Part shown: piece by piece, positions 8,691-15,555 of the stretch | How the letters are laid out: every line of letters begins with the position of its first letter | Position numbering within the stretch: position 1 is the stretch's first letter | Assembly (NCBI GenBank): GCA_046758005.1 | Contig: JBHHZJ010000077.1 | Location: 1-17,135 of the forward strand | Reading direction: 5' to 3' | DNA length: 17,135 bases | From: JBHHZJ01 sp046758005 | GTDB lineage: Bacteria > Pseudomonadota > Alphaproteobacteria > Kiloniellales > J153 | Made by a program: the position numbers and the translations under genes | The notes under the pieces: model-generated | Told to the model about the DNA's origin: nothing | The model's input: only the letters and a program-made list of their open reading frames with translations | Database searches by the model: none

Positions 8691-8793
8691 GGCCGGGCGC
8701 GCGCTCCGCGGCTCCGGCCAAGACCGGCCAGGCTCCCTGGAAGGAGGAAATGGCGCGGATCGTGCGCGGCGGCGCTCGTGCGCGCAGGGGTTG

Positions 8794-9555
8794 TTACTGG
8801 ATCAGCTTCGGCCGCTGGATGTCGGCCGGGATCACCTCGGGCAGCACGCCGAGGCGCCGGGCGACCTCCTGGTAGGCCTCCTCGACCCGGCCCATGTCGC
8901 GGCGGAAGCGGTCCTTGTCCAGGCGTTCGTTGGTCTTGATATCCCAGAGGCGGCAGGAATCCGGGCTGATCTCGTCGGCGACCACGATGCGCATCTCGTC
9001 GTCCTCCCACAGGCGTCCGAACTCCAGCTTGAAGTCGACGAGCTTCAGCCCGACCCCCAGGAACAGCCCCGAGAGGAAGTCGTTGACCCGCAGCGCGAGC
9101 TGGACCATATCGTCGAGGTCCTGGGTCGCGGCCCAACCGAAGGCCGTGATGTGCTCCTCGGTCACCATCGGGTCGCCGAGCTCGTCGTTTTTCAGGTAGT
9201 ACTCGATGATCGGACGGGGCAGGTGCGTGCCCTCCTCCAGGCCCAGGCGCTCGGCGATCGAGCCGGCGACGACGTTGCGCACCACGACTTCGATCTGGAT
9301 TATCTCAACTTCTCTAACAAGTTGTTCGCGCATGTTGAGACGACGCACGAGATGCGTCGGAATTCCGATGTCCGCCAGACGCAGCATCAAATACTCGGAA
9401 ATCCGGTTGTTGAGGACACCCTTGCCGGTGATCACGCCCCGCTTCTTGTTGTTGAAGGCGGTGGCGTCGTCCTTGAAGTACTGGACGAGGGTGCCCGGCT
9501 GCGGCCCCTCGAAGAGGACCTTGGCCTTGCCTTCGTAGATCCGTCTGCGTCGCAT
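8794..9555 (-). CDS. purC: Phosphoribosylaminoimidazole-succinocarboxamide synthase (SAICAR synthetase)
   Basis: Joins CAIR and aspartate with ATP to give SAICAR, the purine step before PurB. It has 253 residues, normal for bacterial PurC. The N-terminus is RRRRIYEGKAKVLFEGP, followed by FKDDATAFN in the ATP-binding region. VVVRNVVAGS (91-99), KLEFGR and ADEISPDSCRLWD (aspartate/CAIR binding) follow. I chose the ATG at 9555 by homology; an in-frame ATG four codons upstream is possible. Codons about 52-87 (9295-9400) are unusually A/T-ended for this genome, including AGA and ATA, and the family's usual IIPIEV reads IIQIEV. First gene of the pur operon here, with its own promoter at 9626-9654. 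Confidence 0.96.
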   Translation of the reverse strand: MRRRRIYEGKAKVLFEGPQPGTLVQYFKDDATAFNNKKRGVITGKGVLNNRISEYLMLRLADIGIPTHLVRRLNMREQLVREVEIIQIEVVVRNVVAGSIAERLGLEEGTHLPRPIIEYYLKNDELGDPMVTEEHITAFGWAATQDLDDMVQLALRVNDFLSGLFLGVGLKLVDFKLEFGRLWEDDEMRIVVADEISPDSCRLWDIKTNERLDKDRFRRDMGRVEEAYQEVARRLGVLPEVIPADIQRPKLIQ

Positions 9556-9625
9556 CGTGCCACCCATGAAGAAAGGCCGCACCGCCGGCCTGTAGGCCCC
9601 CCCCGGGGCGGCAGCGGTCATCCTT

Positions 9626-9654
9626 CATATAGCAAGCGGTAGGGGCCGAAACAA
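9626..9654 (-). promoter_or_regulatory. purC promoter
   Basis: On the minus strand, TTGTTT (9654-9649) and TATATG (9631-9626) are separated by 17 nt. They lie about 70 nt upstream of the purC start. The left end of the transposon-like element begins only 29 nt further upstream, so the element abuts this promoter without removing it. Confidence 0.5.
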
Positions 9655-9682
9655 TCGCGCCCGCCGCGCGCGCGGCGCATTG

Positions 9683-9754
9683 TTTCGGGGACAGTATAAT
9701 TATATCACACTAATTCCTTGAATCTCTAATTATGGGGACAGTATACTTAATTCC
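9683..9754. repeat. Two direct copies of the REP-like unit, left of the RAYT
   Basis: The first copy starts TTTCGGGGACAGTATA at 9683 and ends TAATTCC at 9711-9717. The second is GGGGACAGTATACTTAATTCC at 9734-9754. The first appears to have about 12 extra bases between the shared head and tail. An open frame reads through the second copy, but the true transposase start lies downstream. Confidence 0.75.
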
Positions 9755-9806
9755 AGGTTCGCGCCGGCTCTTCGGCCCCGCTCGTTGCCAAGGATGGGAT
9801 CCGCCC

Positions 9807-10475
9807 ATGGCCAGACTCGCCCGCGTCGTCGCCCCCGGCGTGCCGCACCACGTCACGCAGCGCGGCAACCGGCGCCAGGAGACCTTCTTCGATCCGCAGG
9901 ACTATCGCGCGTATCTGGACCTCATGGCCGAGTGGTGCCCGGGCTGCGGCGTCGAGATCTGGGCCTACTGCCTGATGCCGAACCACGTGCACCTGATCGC
10001 CACGCCGCGCACGGCGGACGGCCTGGCCCGGGCGATCGGCGAGGTGCACCGGCGCTACGCCCGCCGCATCAACGCGCGCCAAGGCTGGATCGGCCACCTG
10101 TGGCAGTCGCGCTTCGCCTCGTTTCCCCTGGACGAACCCCACCTTCTGATGGCCGCCCGCTACGTCGAACTCATCCCGGTGCAGGCGCGCCTGGCAAAAA
10201 AGCCGGGCGAGTACGCCTGGAGCAGCGCGCGGGCGCACCTCGAGGGGCGCGACGACGGGCTGGTCAAGGTCGCGCCGCTGCTGGGGCTGGTCGACGACTG
10301 GGCGGGATTTCTCGCCCAGGGTCTGGCGGAGGAGGACGCGGAACGGCTGCGCCGCCACGAGCGCACGGGCCGCCCGCTCGGCAGCGAGGCCTTCGTCGCC
10401 GCCCTGGAGCGGCGCCTGAGGCGCCCCTTGCGGCCGGGCAGACGCGGGCCCAAGCCGAAGAAGCGCGGGGCGTGA
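9807..10475 (+). CDS. REP-associated tyrosine transposase (RAYT, Y1/HUH family)
   Basis: A 222-residue single-strand DNA transposase-like protein of the IS200/IS605 Y1 superfamily. RAYTs act on REP palindromes. The N-terminus (VVAPGVPHHVTQRGN) is diagnostic. The metal-binding HUH motif is His60-Val-His62 in CLMPNHVHLIA, and the likely catalytic tyrosine is Tyr84 in HRRYARRIN. YVELIPVQARL and EYAWSSARAH follow, and the basic C-terminus (RPLRPGRRGPKPKK) is usual for RAYTs. I start at the ATG at 9807, where homology begins; upstream codons lie in the flanking repeat. The gene looks intact, with GC-rich codons like the host's. It is on the opposite strand to its neighbours purC and the NRDE gene. 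Confidence 0.93.
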   Translation: MARLARVVAPGVPHHVTQRGNRRQETFFDPQDYRAYLDLMAEWCPGCGVEIWAYCLMPNHVHLIATPRTADGLARAIGEVHRRYARRINARQGWIGHLWQSRFASFPLDEPHLLMAARYVELIPVQARLAKKPGEYAWSSARAHLEGRDDGLVKVAPLLGLVDDWAGFLAQGLAEEDAERLRRHERTGRPLGSEAFVAALERRLRRPLRPGRRGPKPKKRGA

Positions 10476-10499
10476 CGGCCGCGGGCTAAGTATCTGGTC

Positions 10500-10518
10500 A
10501 AGTATACTGTCCCCGAAA
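10500..10518. repeat. Inverse REP-like unit, right of the RAYT
   Basis: AAGTATACTGTCCCCGAAA is the reverse complement of TTTCGGGGACAGTATACTT, pairing with the copies at 9683 and 9734. It begins 24 nt after the transposase stop. Confidence 0.8.
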
Positions 10519-10528
10519 GAGAGAGGAG

Positions 10529-11323
10529 CTACAGCTCCACCGGCGCGAAGGGTGTCTGGTCCGGTCGGCCGGGGGCGAACAGCCACACCGGCCCGGCCGG
10601 GTTGCCGCGCACGCTCTGCGGCGGGCCGGGCAGGGCGATGAGCGAGCTCGACACGGTCTCGAAGCCGGACTCGGTGATCACGGTCATGGCGGTCTCCGGG
10701 CCGTCGCCGGAATCGTGTCGGCGGCTGGCGAGCAGGCGCTTCCAGCTGCCCCAGCGGCCGGTGCGCGGGTCGGGCGGCGCGGCCGCCTCGAAACGCGCCA
10801 GATTGGCGCGCACGCGCGGACTGGCCGGGTCGTTGCGGTCGCGCGCGGTGATCATGGACAGCCCCGGCGGCAACTCGAAGACCTCGATTCCGGCCGCGCC
10901 GCTCTTGGCGCCCTTGGGATCGGGCGCCTCGCCCCCGTGGCGCAGCCAGTAGGCGTTCTGCCGGTCCGCGACCACCATGTTGAAGCTGCGGTAGGCGCCC
11001 GGATCGACCAGCGACACCCGGGTCGCCGCGGCCGAAGCGTCAACGTGTTCGAGGGCGAGGAGCACCAGCTCCCCCCGCGTGCGCTTGCCGCCCTCGGGCC
11101 CGAGCGAGCCCACGCGGTTGAGCACGCCGGCCACCACCCGGTGGTCGTTGATCCCGAGCCACGAACCGCCGGCGAGCTCGTCCAGGCCGGCCACCACGTG
11201 CGGCCGCGCCGGCCAGTGCCGCCCGGGTGGGCGCCAGGGCCGGTCCTTCATCTCGTCGCGGTTGGCGGCCAGCAGGAGCGGCCAGGGATGGCCTGGGCGG
11301 CGCAGGATGACGACGGTGCACAT
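10529..11323 (-). CDS. NRDE (TANGO2/DUF833) family protein
   Basis: A 264-residue protein of the NRDE family, related to eukaryotic TANGO2. Its biochemical role is not settled; TANGO2 homologues have been linked to lipid and haem handling. The N-terminus is MCTVVILRRPG, with Cys2 in the position proposed as an N-terminal nucleophile. The name-giving LLAANRDEM follows at about 17-25, then GGSWLGINDHRVVAGVLNR. The start at 11323 is fixed by the conserved MCT; a 54-codon upstream extension runs through the divergent promoter. No signal peptide is seen. The stop codon is only 10 nt from the RAYT right repeat. It is transcribed divergently from the DUF1476 gene. Confidence 0.88.
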   Translation of the reverse strand: MCTVVILRRPGHPWPLLLAANRDEMKDRPWRPPGRHWPARPHVVAGLDELAGGSWLGINDHRVVAGVLNRVGSLGPEGGKRTRGELVLLALEHVDASAAATRVSLVDPGAYRSFNMVVADRQNAYWLRHGGEAPDPKGAKSGAAGIEVFELPPGLSMITARDRNDPASPRVRANLARFEAAAPPDPRTGRWGSWKRLLASRRHDSGDGPETAMTVITESGFETVSSSLIALPGPPQSVRGNPAGPVWLFAPGRPDQTPFAPVEL

Positions 11324-11351
11324 CTTCCGTGGCGAGGGCGGCTGGCCGTGA

Positions 11352-11379
11352 TTGCCTTTGTCCGCGGAGCGGCTATAAG
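11352..11379 (+). promoter_or_regulatory. Promoter of the DUF1476 gene
   Basis: TTGCCT (11352-11357) and TATAAG (11374-11379) are separated by 16 nt, about 60 nt upstream of the start codon. The site is in the short divergent region shared with the NRDE gene. Confidence 0.45.
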
Positions 11380-11438
11380 CTGGCGCGAGCGACGCCCCTC
11401 TGGGGATCGCAGGGCAAGGACCAAGGAGGCCCCGGTTC

Positions 11439-11759
11439 ATGACCACCTTCAACGAGCGCGAGAAGGCGTTCGAGGACAAGTACAAGCACGATCAGGAGCT
11501 GCAGTTCAAGGTCGAGGTGCGGCGCAACAAGCTGCTCGGCTTGTGGGTGGCGGAGCTGCTCGACCTGAAGGGGCCGGACGCTGAGGCCTACGCCAAGGAA
11601 GTGATCGCCGCCGACTTCGAGGAGCCGGGCGACGCCGATCTCGTGCGCAAGATCCTGGGCGACCTGGCGGCCAAGAACGTGGAGATGAGCGAGCATCGCC
11701 TGCGCAAGAAGATGGACGAGCTGATCGCCGTCGCCAAAGAGCAGATCATGACCGAATAG
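11439..11759 (+). CDS. DUF1476 protein, ATPase-inhibitor zeta-subunit family
   Basis: A 106-residue helical, highly charged protein of the DUF1476 family. The characterised alphaproteobacterial member (Paracoccus) is the zeta subunit that inhibits ATP hydrolysis by the F1-ATPase. Typical sequence is seen from residue 1: MTTFNEREKAFEDKYKHDQE, then FKVEVRRNKLLGLWVAELL, and RLRKKMDELIAVAKEQI near the end. The start has an excellent AAGGAGG site at 11423-11429. It is cytoplasmic, facing the inner membrane if it binds F1. It lies between purB and purC, a common location in alphaproteobacteria and one of the better taxonomic clues here. It converges with purB across an 18-nt gap. Confidence 0.92.
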   Translation: MTTFNEREKAFEDKYKHDQELQFKVEVRRNKLLGLWVAELLDLKGPDAEAYAKEVIAADFEEPGDADLVRKILGDLAAKNVEMSEHRLRKKMDELIAVAKEQIMTE

Positions 11760-11777
11760 CGGGCCCGAATTCGGCCC

Positions 11778-13139
11778 TCAGCCGGCCGCCGCCGCGGAGC
11801 GCCGCCGTTTCGCCCGCGGCGGCTTGTGCCCGGGCTCCGGCGCGCGCCCGGCGAAGACCCGCGCGAAGATCGTGTCCACGTGCTTCAAGTGATAGGTCTC
11901 GTCGAAACAGGCCGCGAGCGCCGCCTCGTCCAGGCGTTCCGTGATTGCGGCGTCCGCCTTGAGGTGGCTCAGGAAGTCTCCTTCGCCGGTCCAAACCCGC
12001 ATGGCCGCGGCCTGGACGGCGCCGTAGGCTTCCTCCCGGCTCATGCCCGTCTGGGTCAGCGCGAGCAGCACCCGCTGCGAGTGGACCAGGCCGCCGAGGC
12101 GGTCCAGGTTGCGGCGCATGGCCTCCGGATAGACCACCAGAGTCTCGATGACCCCGGCCAGGCGGTCGAGCGCGAAGTCGAGCGCGATCGTGGCGTCGGG
12201 GGCGAAGACCCGCTCGACCGAGGAGTGGGAGATGTCGCGCTCGTGCCACAGCGCCACGTTCTCCAGCGCCGGGGCGGCGGCGGCGCGCACGATGCGCGCC
12301 AGCCCGGTCAGGTTCTCGCTCAGCACCGGGTTGCGCTTGTGCGGCATGGATGAAGAGCCTTTCTGGCCGGTGGCGAACGCCTCCTCGACCTCGCGCACCT
12401 CGGTCCGTTGCAGGTGGCGGATTTCCACGGCCAGGTTCTCGATCGAACTGGCGATGACCGCGAGCGTGGCGAAGAACGCGGCGTGGCGGTCGCGCGGGAT
12501 CACCTGGGTCGAGATCGGCTCGACGCGGAGCCCCATCTTCTCCGCCACGTAACCCTCGACGCCGGGCTCGATGTTGGCGAAGGTGCCGACCGACCCGGAG
12601 ATCGCGCAGGTCGCGACCTCCGCGCGCGCCCGGACCAGGCGCTCGCGGCCGCGCTGGAAGGCGGCGTGATGGGCGGCGAGCTTGAGCCCGAAGGTCGTCG
12701 GCTCGGCGTGGACGCCGTGGCTGCGCCCGATGCAAATCGTGTACTTGTGCTCGCGGGCGCGCGTCTCGAGGGCGGCGAGGACGCGGTCGAGGTCGGCGAG
12801 CAGCAGGTCGCTCGCCTGGGCGAGCTGGACCGCGAGGCAGGTGTCGAGAACGTCCGAGGACGTCATGCCCTGGTGCACGAAGCGCGCCGGCTCGCCGACG
12901 TGCTCGGCCAGGTTGGTCAGGAACGCGATCACGTCGTGACGCACCTCGGCCTCGATCTCCTCGATGCGCGCCGCCTCGAACGCGCCCTTCTCCCACAGCG
13001 CCTTGGCTGCGTGGCGCGGAATCGCTCCGAGCCGGGCCTGGGCGTCGCACGCGTGGGCCTCGATCTCGAACCAGATGCGGTAGCGGTTCTCCGGCGCCCA
13101 GATGCGGGCCATTTCGGGGCGGCTGTAACGCGGGATCAT
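11778..13139 (-). CDS. purB: Adenylosuccinate lyase
   Basis: Catalyses two eliminations of fumarate in purine synthesis: SAICAR to AICAR, and adenylosuccinate to AMP. It has 453 residues. The N-terminus is MIPRYSRPEMARIWAPENRY. The general-acid His141 lies in GRSHGVHAEPTTFG, and TSSDVLDT follows GM at about 91. The fumarase/aspartase-superfamily signature GSSSMPHKRNP at 261-271 carries the catalytic serine. The C-terminus has an extra basic, Ala-rich tail (PPRAKRRRSAAAAG). The ATG at 13139 is chosen by homology; its Shine-Dalgarno is poor. A longer in-frame start 78 codons upstream would run through the proposed promoter. Confidence 0.96.
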   Translation of the reverse strand: MIPRYSRPEMARIWAPENRYRIWFEIEAHACDAQARLGAIPRHAAKALWEKGAFEAARIEEIEAEVRHDVIAFLTNLAEHVGEPARFVHQGMTSSDVLDTCLAVQLAQASDLLLADLDRVLAALETRAREHKYTICIGRSHGVHAEPTTFGLKLAAHHAAFQRGRERLVRARAEVATCAISGSVGTFANIEPGVEGYVAEKMGLRVEPISTQVIPRDRHAAFFATLAVIASSIENLAVEIRHLQRTEVREVEEAFATGQKGSSSMPHKRNPVLSENLTGLARIVRAAAAPALENVALWHERDISHSSVERVFAPDATIALDFALDRLAGVIETLVVYPEAMRRNLDRLGGLVHSQRVLLALTQTGMSREEAYGAVQAAAMRVWTGEGDFLSHLKADAAITERLDEAALAACFDETYHLKHVDTIFARVFAGRAPEPGHKPPRAKRRRSAAAAG

Positions 13140-13193
13140 GGGGTCATGCGGGTCTGGTCTCGGGGCCGGCGCGAACACGGGGACTCGCGCGCC

Positions 13194-13223
13194 AAACAAG
13201 CCGGAGGCCGCGGGCGCTGTCAA
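13194..13223 (-). promoter_or_regulatory. Candidate purB promoter
   Basis: On the minus strand, a perfect TTGACA (13223-13218) is followed after 18 nt by a weak -10, TTGTTT (13199-13194). This would give a leader of roughly 50 nt before the purB ATG. Confidence 0.35.
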
Positions 13224-13558
13224 CACCCTCATCCGCGCGCCCCGCGCCGCTCCGCCGGGACGGGTGCTCCGCCGATCCGTGCCGGTTTCGTCCGCGGGAA
13301 GGGGCCGTCGATCCCGCACGGCCGGCCAAGCGCGGGCCGGCGCGGCGGGGCGGCGGCCCATGCCCAAAATCAAGCTCGGCGTGGCATGAAGGGTGGCCGC
13401 TTCCTGCCGTCCAAGATTAAAAATAACATTTATACCATTGACAATAAGCTATAAGTGTCTCCGGGCGCGGCGTGGGTCCGGCGCCGTCCGACTGGGAGCG
13501 GGGCCCGCCGTTGCGAAGCGAGCGGCTCATCCGGGCGCCCAAGCGATGCAGAAAAATG

Positions 13559-13587
13559 TTGCATACATAAAGATATCTTTATATCTT
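13559..13587 (+). promoter_or_regulatory. Promoter of the sahR-metF-metH operon
   Basis: TTGCAT (13559-13564) and TATCTT (13582-13587) are separated by 17 nt and lie about 55 nt upstream of the regulator's start codon. The spacer is almost completely occupied by a perfect palindrome, so a bound repressor would block polymerase. Confidence 0.5.
13567..13582. promoter_or_regulatory. Probable SahR operator (16-bp perfect palindrome)
   Basis: ATAAAGATATCTTTAT is perfectly self-complementary. It sits in AT-rich DNA inside the promoter of an ArsR-family regulator gene. ArsR-family dimers bind such AT-rich dyads, and SahR regulators are known to control methionine-cycle genes. The specific protein-site pairing is inferred from position. 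Confidence 0.6.
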
Positions 13588-13639
13588 GTTTAAGGATTCG
13601 GGGGCTACCCTCATCGGAACGTAAGCGGAGACCTGGCGC

Positions 13640-14650
13640 ATGGACCGTTTGCTCTCGGCCCTGAAGGCGGCGGCGGAACCGACCCGGCTGCGGCTGCTCG
13701 TGCTCTGTGCGCACAGCGACCTCACGGTCTCCGAGCTGACCCACGTCCTGGGCCAGAGCCAGCCGCGCGTGTCCCGGCATCTCAAGCTGCTGTGCGAGGC
13801 CGGGCTGCTCGACCGCCGGCGCGAGGGGAGCTGGGCCTACTTCCGCCTCGCGCAGCGGGGCACCGGGGCGGAGCTCGCCCGGACCGTGGTCGATGCGCTG
13901 CCGGGCGACGATCCGACCCTGTCGCTCGACCTCGAGCGGCTCGAGGCCATCGTGCGCGAGCGCGCCGAGCGCGCGGCCGAGTACTTCCGGCGCAACGCGG
14001 CGCAATGGGACGAGATGCGCTCCCTGTACGTCGAGGAGCGTGAGGTCGAGAAGGCCCTGCTCGACCTCATCCCCGAGGGGCAGGTGCGCGACCTGATCGA
14101 CATCGGCACCGGCACCGGGCGCATGATCGAGGTGCTGGGGCCGCGCGTGGAGCGGGCGCTGGGCGTCGACCTGTCGCAGGAGATGCTTCTGATCGCGCGC
14201 ACGAACCTGGACCGGGCCAAGCTGCGCAATAGCCTCGTGCGCCAGGGCGACATGTACCAGTTGCCGGTGCCGAGCGCCTCGTTCGACGCCGCGGTCGTCC
14301 ATCAGGTCCTGCATTTCGCGGAAAGCCCGGGCGCGGTCATCGCCGAGGCGGCGCGCGTGTTGCGCCCCGGGGGCAAGCTGATCGTGGTCGATTTTGCGGC
14401 GCACGGCCTGGACTTTCTGCGCAGCGAGCACATGCACCGCTGGCTCGGGTTCCGCGACCGGGACATGACCGGCTGGTGCAAGTCCGCGGGGCTGCGGCCC
14501 GACGAGCCCGTGTATCTGCCCGGCGACCCCCTGCACGTCGTGATCTGGCGCGCCGTGCGGCCGGAGGTCGCGCGGCGGCGGGCGCATTTCGAAGGAGTGA
14601 AGCGACATGACGGCAAGCACAGCGCGTCTTCGGCCCGAGCGGCAGAGTGA
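13640..14650 (+). CDS. ArsR-family regulator fused to a SAM-methyltransferase-like domain (SahR-like)
   Basis: A 336-residue two-domain protein. Residues about 1-90 form an ArsR winged helix: ALKAAAEPTRLRLLVLC, recognition helix SQPRVSRHLKLLCEAGLL, and a wing at REGSWAYFRL. Metal-binding cysteine motifs are not evident. Residues about 115-310 form a class I methyltransferase fold, with motif I at DIGTGTGRM (154-162), acidic residue Asp177 in GVDLSQEM, and ARVLRPGGKLIVVDF (238-252). In SahR regulators a domain of this type senses S-adenosylhomocysteine. Upstream position to metF-metH strongly suggests the same here. The ATG has GGAG 9 nt upstream. Its 3' end overlaps metF by 44 nt. An active methyltransferase cannot be excluded. 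Confidence 0.85.
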   Translation: MDRLLSALKAAAEPTRLRLLVLCAHSDLTVSELTHVLGQSQPRVSRHLKLLCEAGLLDRRREGSWAYFRLAQRGTGAELARTVVDALPGDDPTLSLDLERLEAIVRERAERAAEYFRRNAAQWDEMRSLYVEEREVEKALLDLIPEGQVRDLIDIGTGTGRMIEVLGPRVERALGVDLSQEMLLIARTNLDRAKLRNSLVRQGDMYQLPVPSASFDAAVVHQVLHFAESPGAVIAEAARVLRPGGKLIVVDFAAHGLDFLRSEHMHRWLGFRDRDMTGWCKSAGLRPDEPVYLPGDPLHVVIWRAVRPEVARRRAHFEGVKRHDGKHSASSARAAE

Positions 14651-15554
14651 GGCGGTCTCGGACCTCGCCATCTCGTTCGAGTTCTTTCCGCCCAAAACCC
14701 CGGAGATGGAGCTGCGCCTCTGGGATGCGATCACGCGGCTGGAACCGCTCGGTCCCCGCTTCGTCTCGGTGACCTACGGGGCCGACGGCAGCACGCGCGA
14801 GCGCACGCACGGCACGGTCACGCGCATCCTGAGGGAGACGAGCCTGGTTCCCGCGGCCCACCTGACCTGTGTCGGGGCGACGCGCGAGGAGATCGACGGC
14901 GTCGCGCGGACCTACTGGAACGCCGGCGTGCGCCACATCGTCGCCTTGCGCGGCGACCCGTCGGACGGCGTCGAGGCGCGCTACAAGCCCTATCCCGGCG
15001 GCTACGCTTACGCCGCGGATCTGGTCGCCGGGTTGAAGCGCGTGGCCGATTTCGAGATCAGCGTGGCCGCCTTTCCCGAAGTCCATCCCGAGGCGCTCGG
15101 CCCCGAGGCCGATCTGGACAACCTGAAGCGCAAGCTCGACGCGGGCGCCCGTCGGGCCATCACCCAATTCTTCTTCGAGCCCACGGTCTACCTGCGCTTC
15201 GTGGACAAGGCGCGCGCCGCCGGCATCGAGGCGCCGATCGTGCCCGGCATCTTCCCGATCAGCAACTTCCGGCGCACGGTCGCGTTCGCCGGCAAATGCG
15301 GCGCGTCGATCCCGGCCTGGCTGAGCGAGCTGTTCGAGGGGCTCGACGACGATCCCGACGGGCGCAACCTGGTCGCCGCAGCCACCGCGGCCGAGCAATG
15401 CCGCTACCTTCAGGCCTACGGGGTGCGGGAGTTCCACTTCTACACGCTCAACCGGGCGGAGCTGACGACCGCGATCTGCCGGATGCTGCGCACCCCGGCG
15501 ACGCCGTGGGCCTCCGGGCGCTTCACCGGGCCACGCCGCGAAGCGAGGGCCTGA
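14607..15554 (+). CDS. metF: 5,10-Methylenetetrahydrofolate reductase
   Basis: FAD-dependent TIM-barrel enzyme that reduces methylene-THF to methyl-THF, the methyl donor for methionine synthase. It has 315 residues. Family landmarks appear in order: SFEFFPPKT with catalytic Glu25, FVSVTYGADGSTR, HLTCVGAT, IVALRGDPSDG (FAD site), ITQFFFEP, VPGIFPISN and REFHFYTLNR at the end of the barrel. The start lies inside the 3' end of the upstream regulator gene, with an AAGGAG at 14592-14597, so translation is probably coupled. Its stop is separated from metH by a single nucleotide. The first ~20 residues form a variable polar leader. Confidence 0.96.
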   Translation: MTASTARLRPERQSEAVSDLAISFEFFPPKTPEMELRLWDAITRLEPLGPRFVSVTYGADGSTRERTHGTVTRILRETSLVPAAHLTCVGATREEIDGVARTYWNAGVRHIVALRGDPSDGVEARYKPYPGGYAYAADLVAGLKRVADFEISVAAFPEVHPEALGPEADLDNLKRKLDAGARRAITQFFFEPTVYLRFVDKARAAGIEAPIVPGIFPISNFRRTVAFAGKCGASIPAWLSELFEGLDDDPDGRNLVAAATAAEQCRYLQAYGVREFHFYTLNRAELTTAICRMLRTPATPWASGRFTGPRREARA

Positions 15555-15555
15555 G

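Larger units (their letters stand above)
9683..10518 (+). mobile_element. RAYT element bounded by 16-bp inverted repeats
   Basis: TTTCGGGGACAGTATA (9683-9698) is matched exactly, in inverse orientation, at 10503-10518. A tyrosine transposase gene fills the interval. The right end is 10 nt from the stop codon of the NRDE gene and the left end is 29 nt from the purC promoter. I see no clear target-site duplication. RAYTs are usually treated as domesticated or REP-mobilising genes, so whether this whole unit moves is open. Confidence 0.7.
13140..13639. other. 500-nt divergent region between purB and the sahR-like gene
   Basis: The first ~280 nt are GC-rich; several open frames exist, but none has convincing codon bias or recognisable sequence. 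From about 13410 come an AT-rich patch (13410-13456) with the 9-bp dyad ATTGACAAT at 13437-13445, then about 95 nt of GC-rich DNA with GCGGGGCCCGC-type palindromes, then a second AT-rich patch (13551-13592) holding the sahR promoter and operator. I found no riboswitch consensus that fits. Confidence 0.6.

Noticed and set aside
8750..8880. Mini-ORF with AAGGAGG just upstream
   Set aside because: The Shine-Dalgarno is only about 2 nt from the ATG, and the frame is mostly antisense to the 3' end of purC before stopping.
9732..9806. 25-codon N-terminal extension of the transposase
   Set aside because: The first codons are the REP-like repeat itself and RAYT homology starts at the ATG at 9807.
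13457..13558. SAH or SAM riboswitch upstream of the methionine operon
   Set aside because: The GC-rich stretch has palindromes, but I could not align the conserved SAH, SAM-II or SAM-V cores. Protein-based control by the regulator explains the region better.
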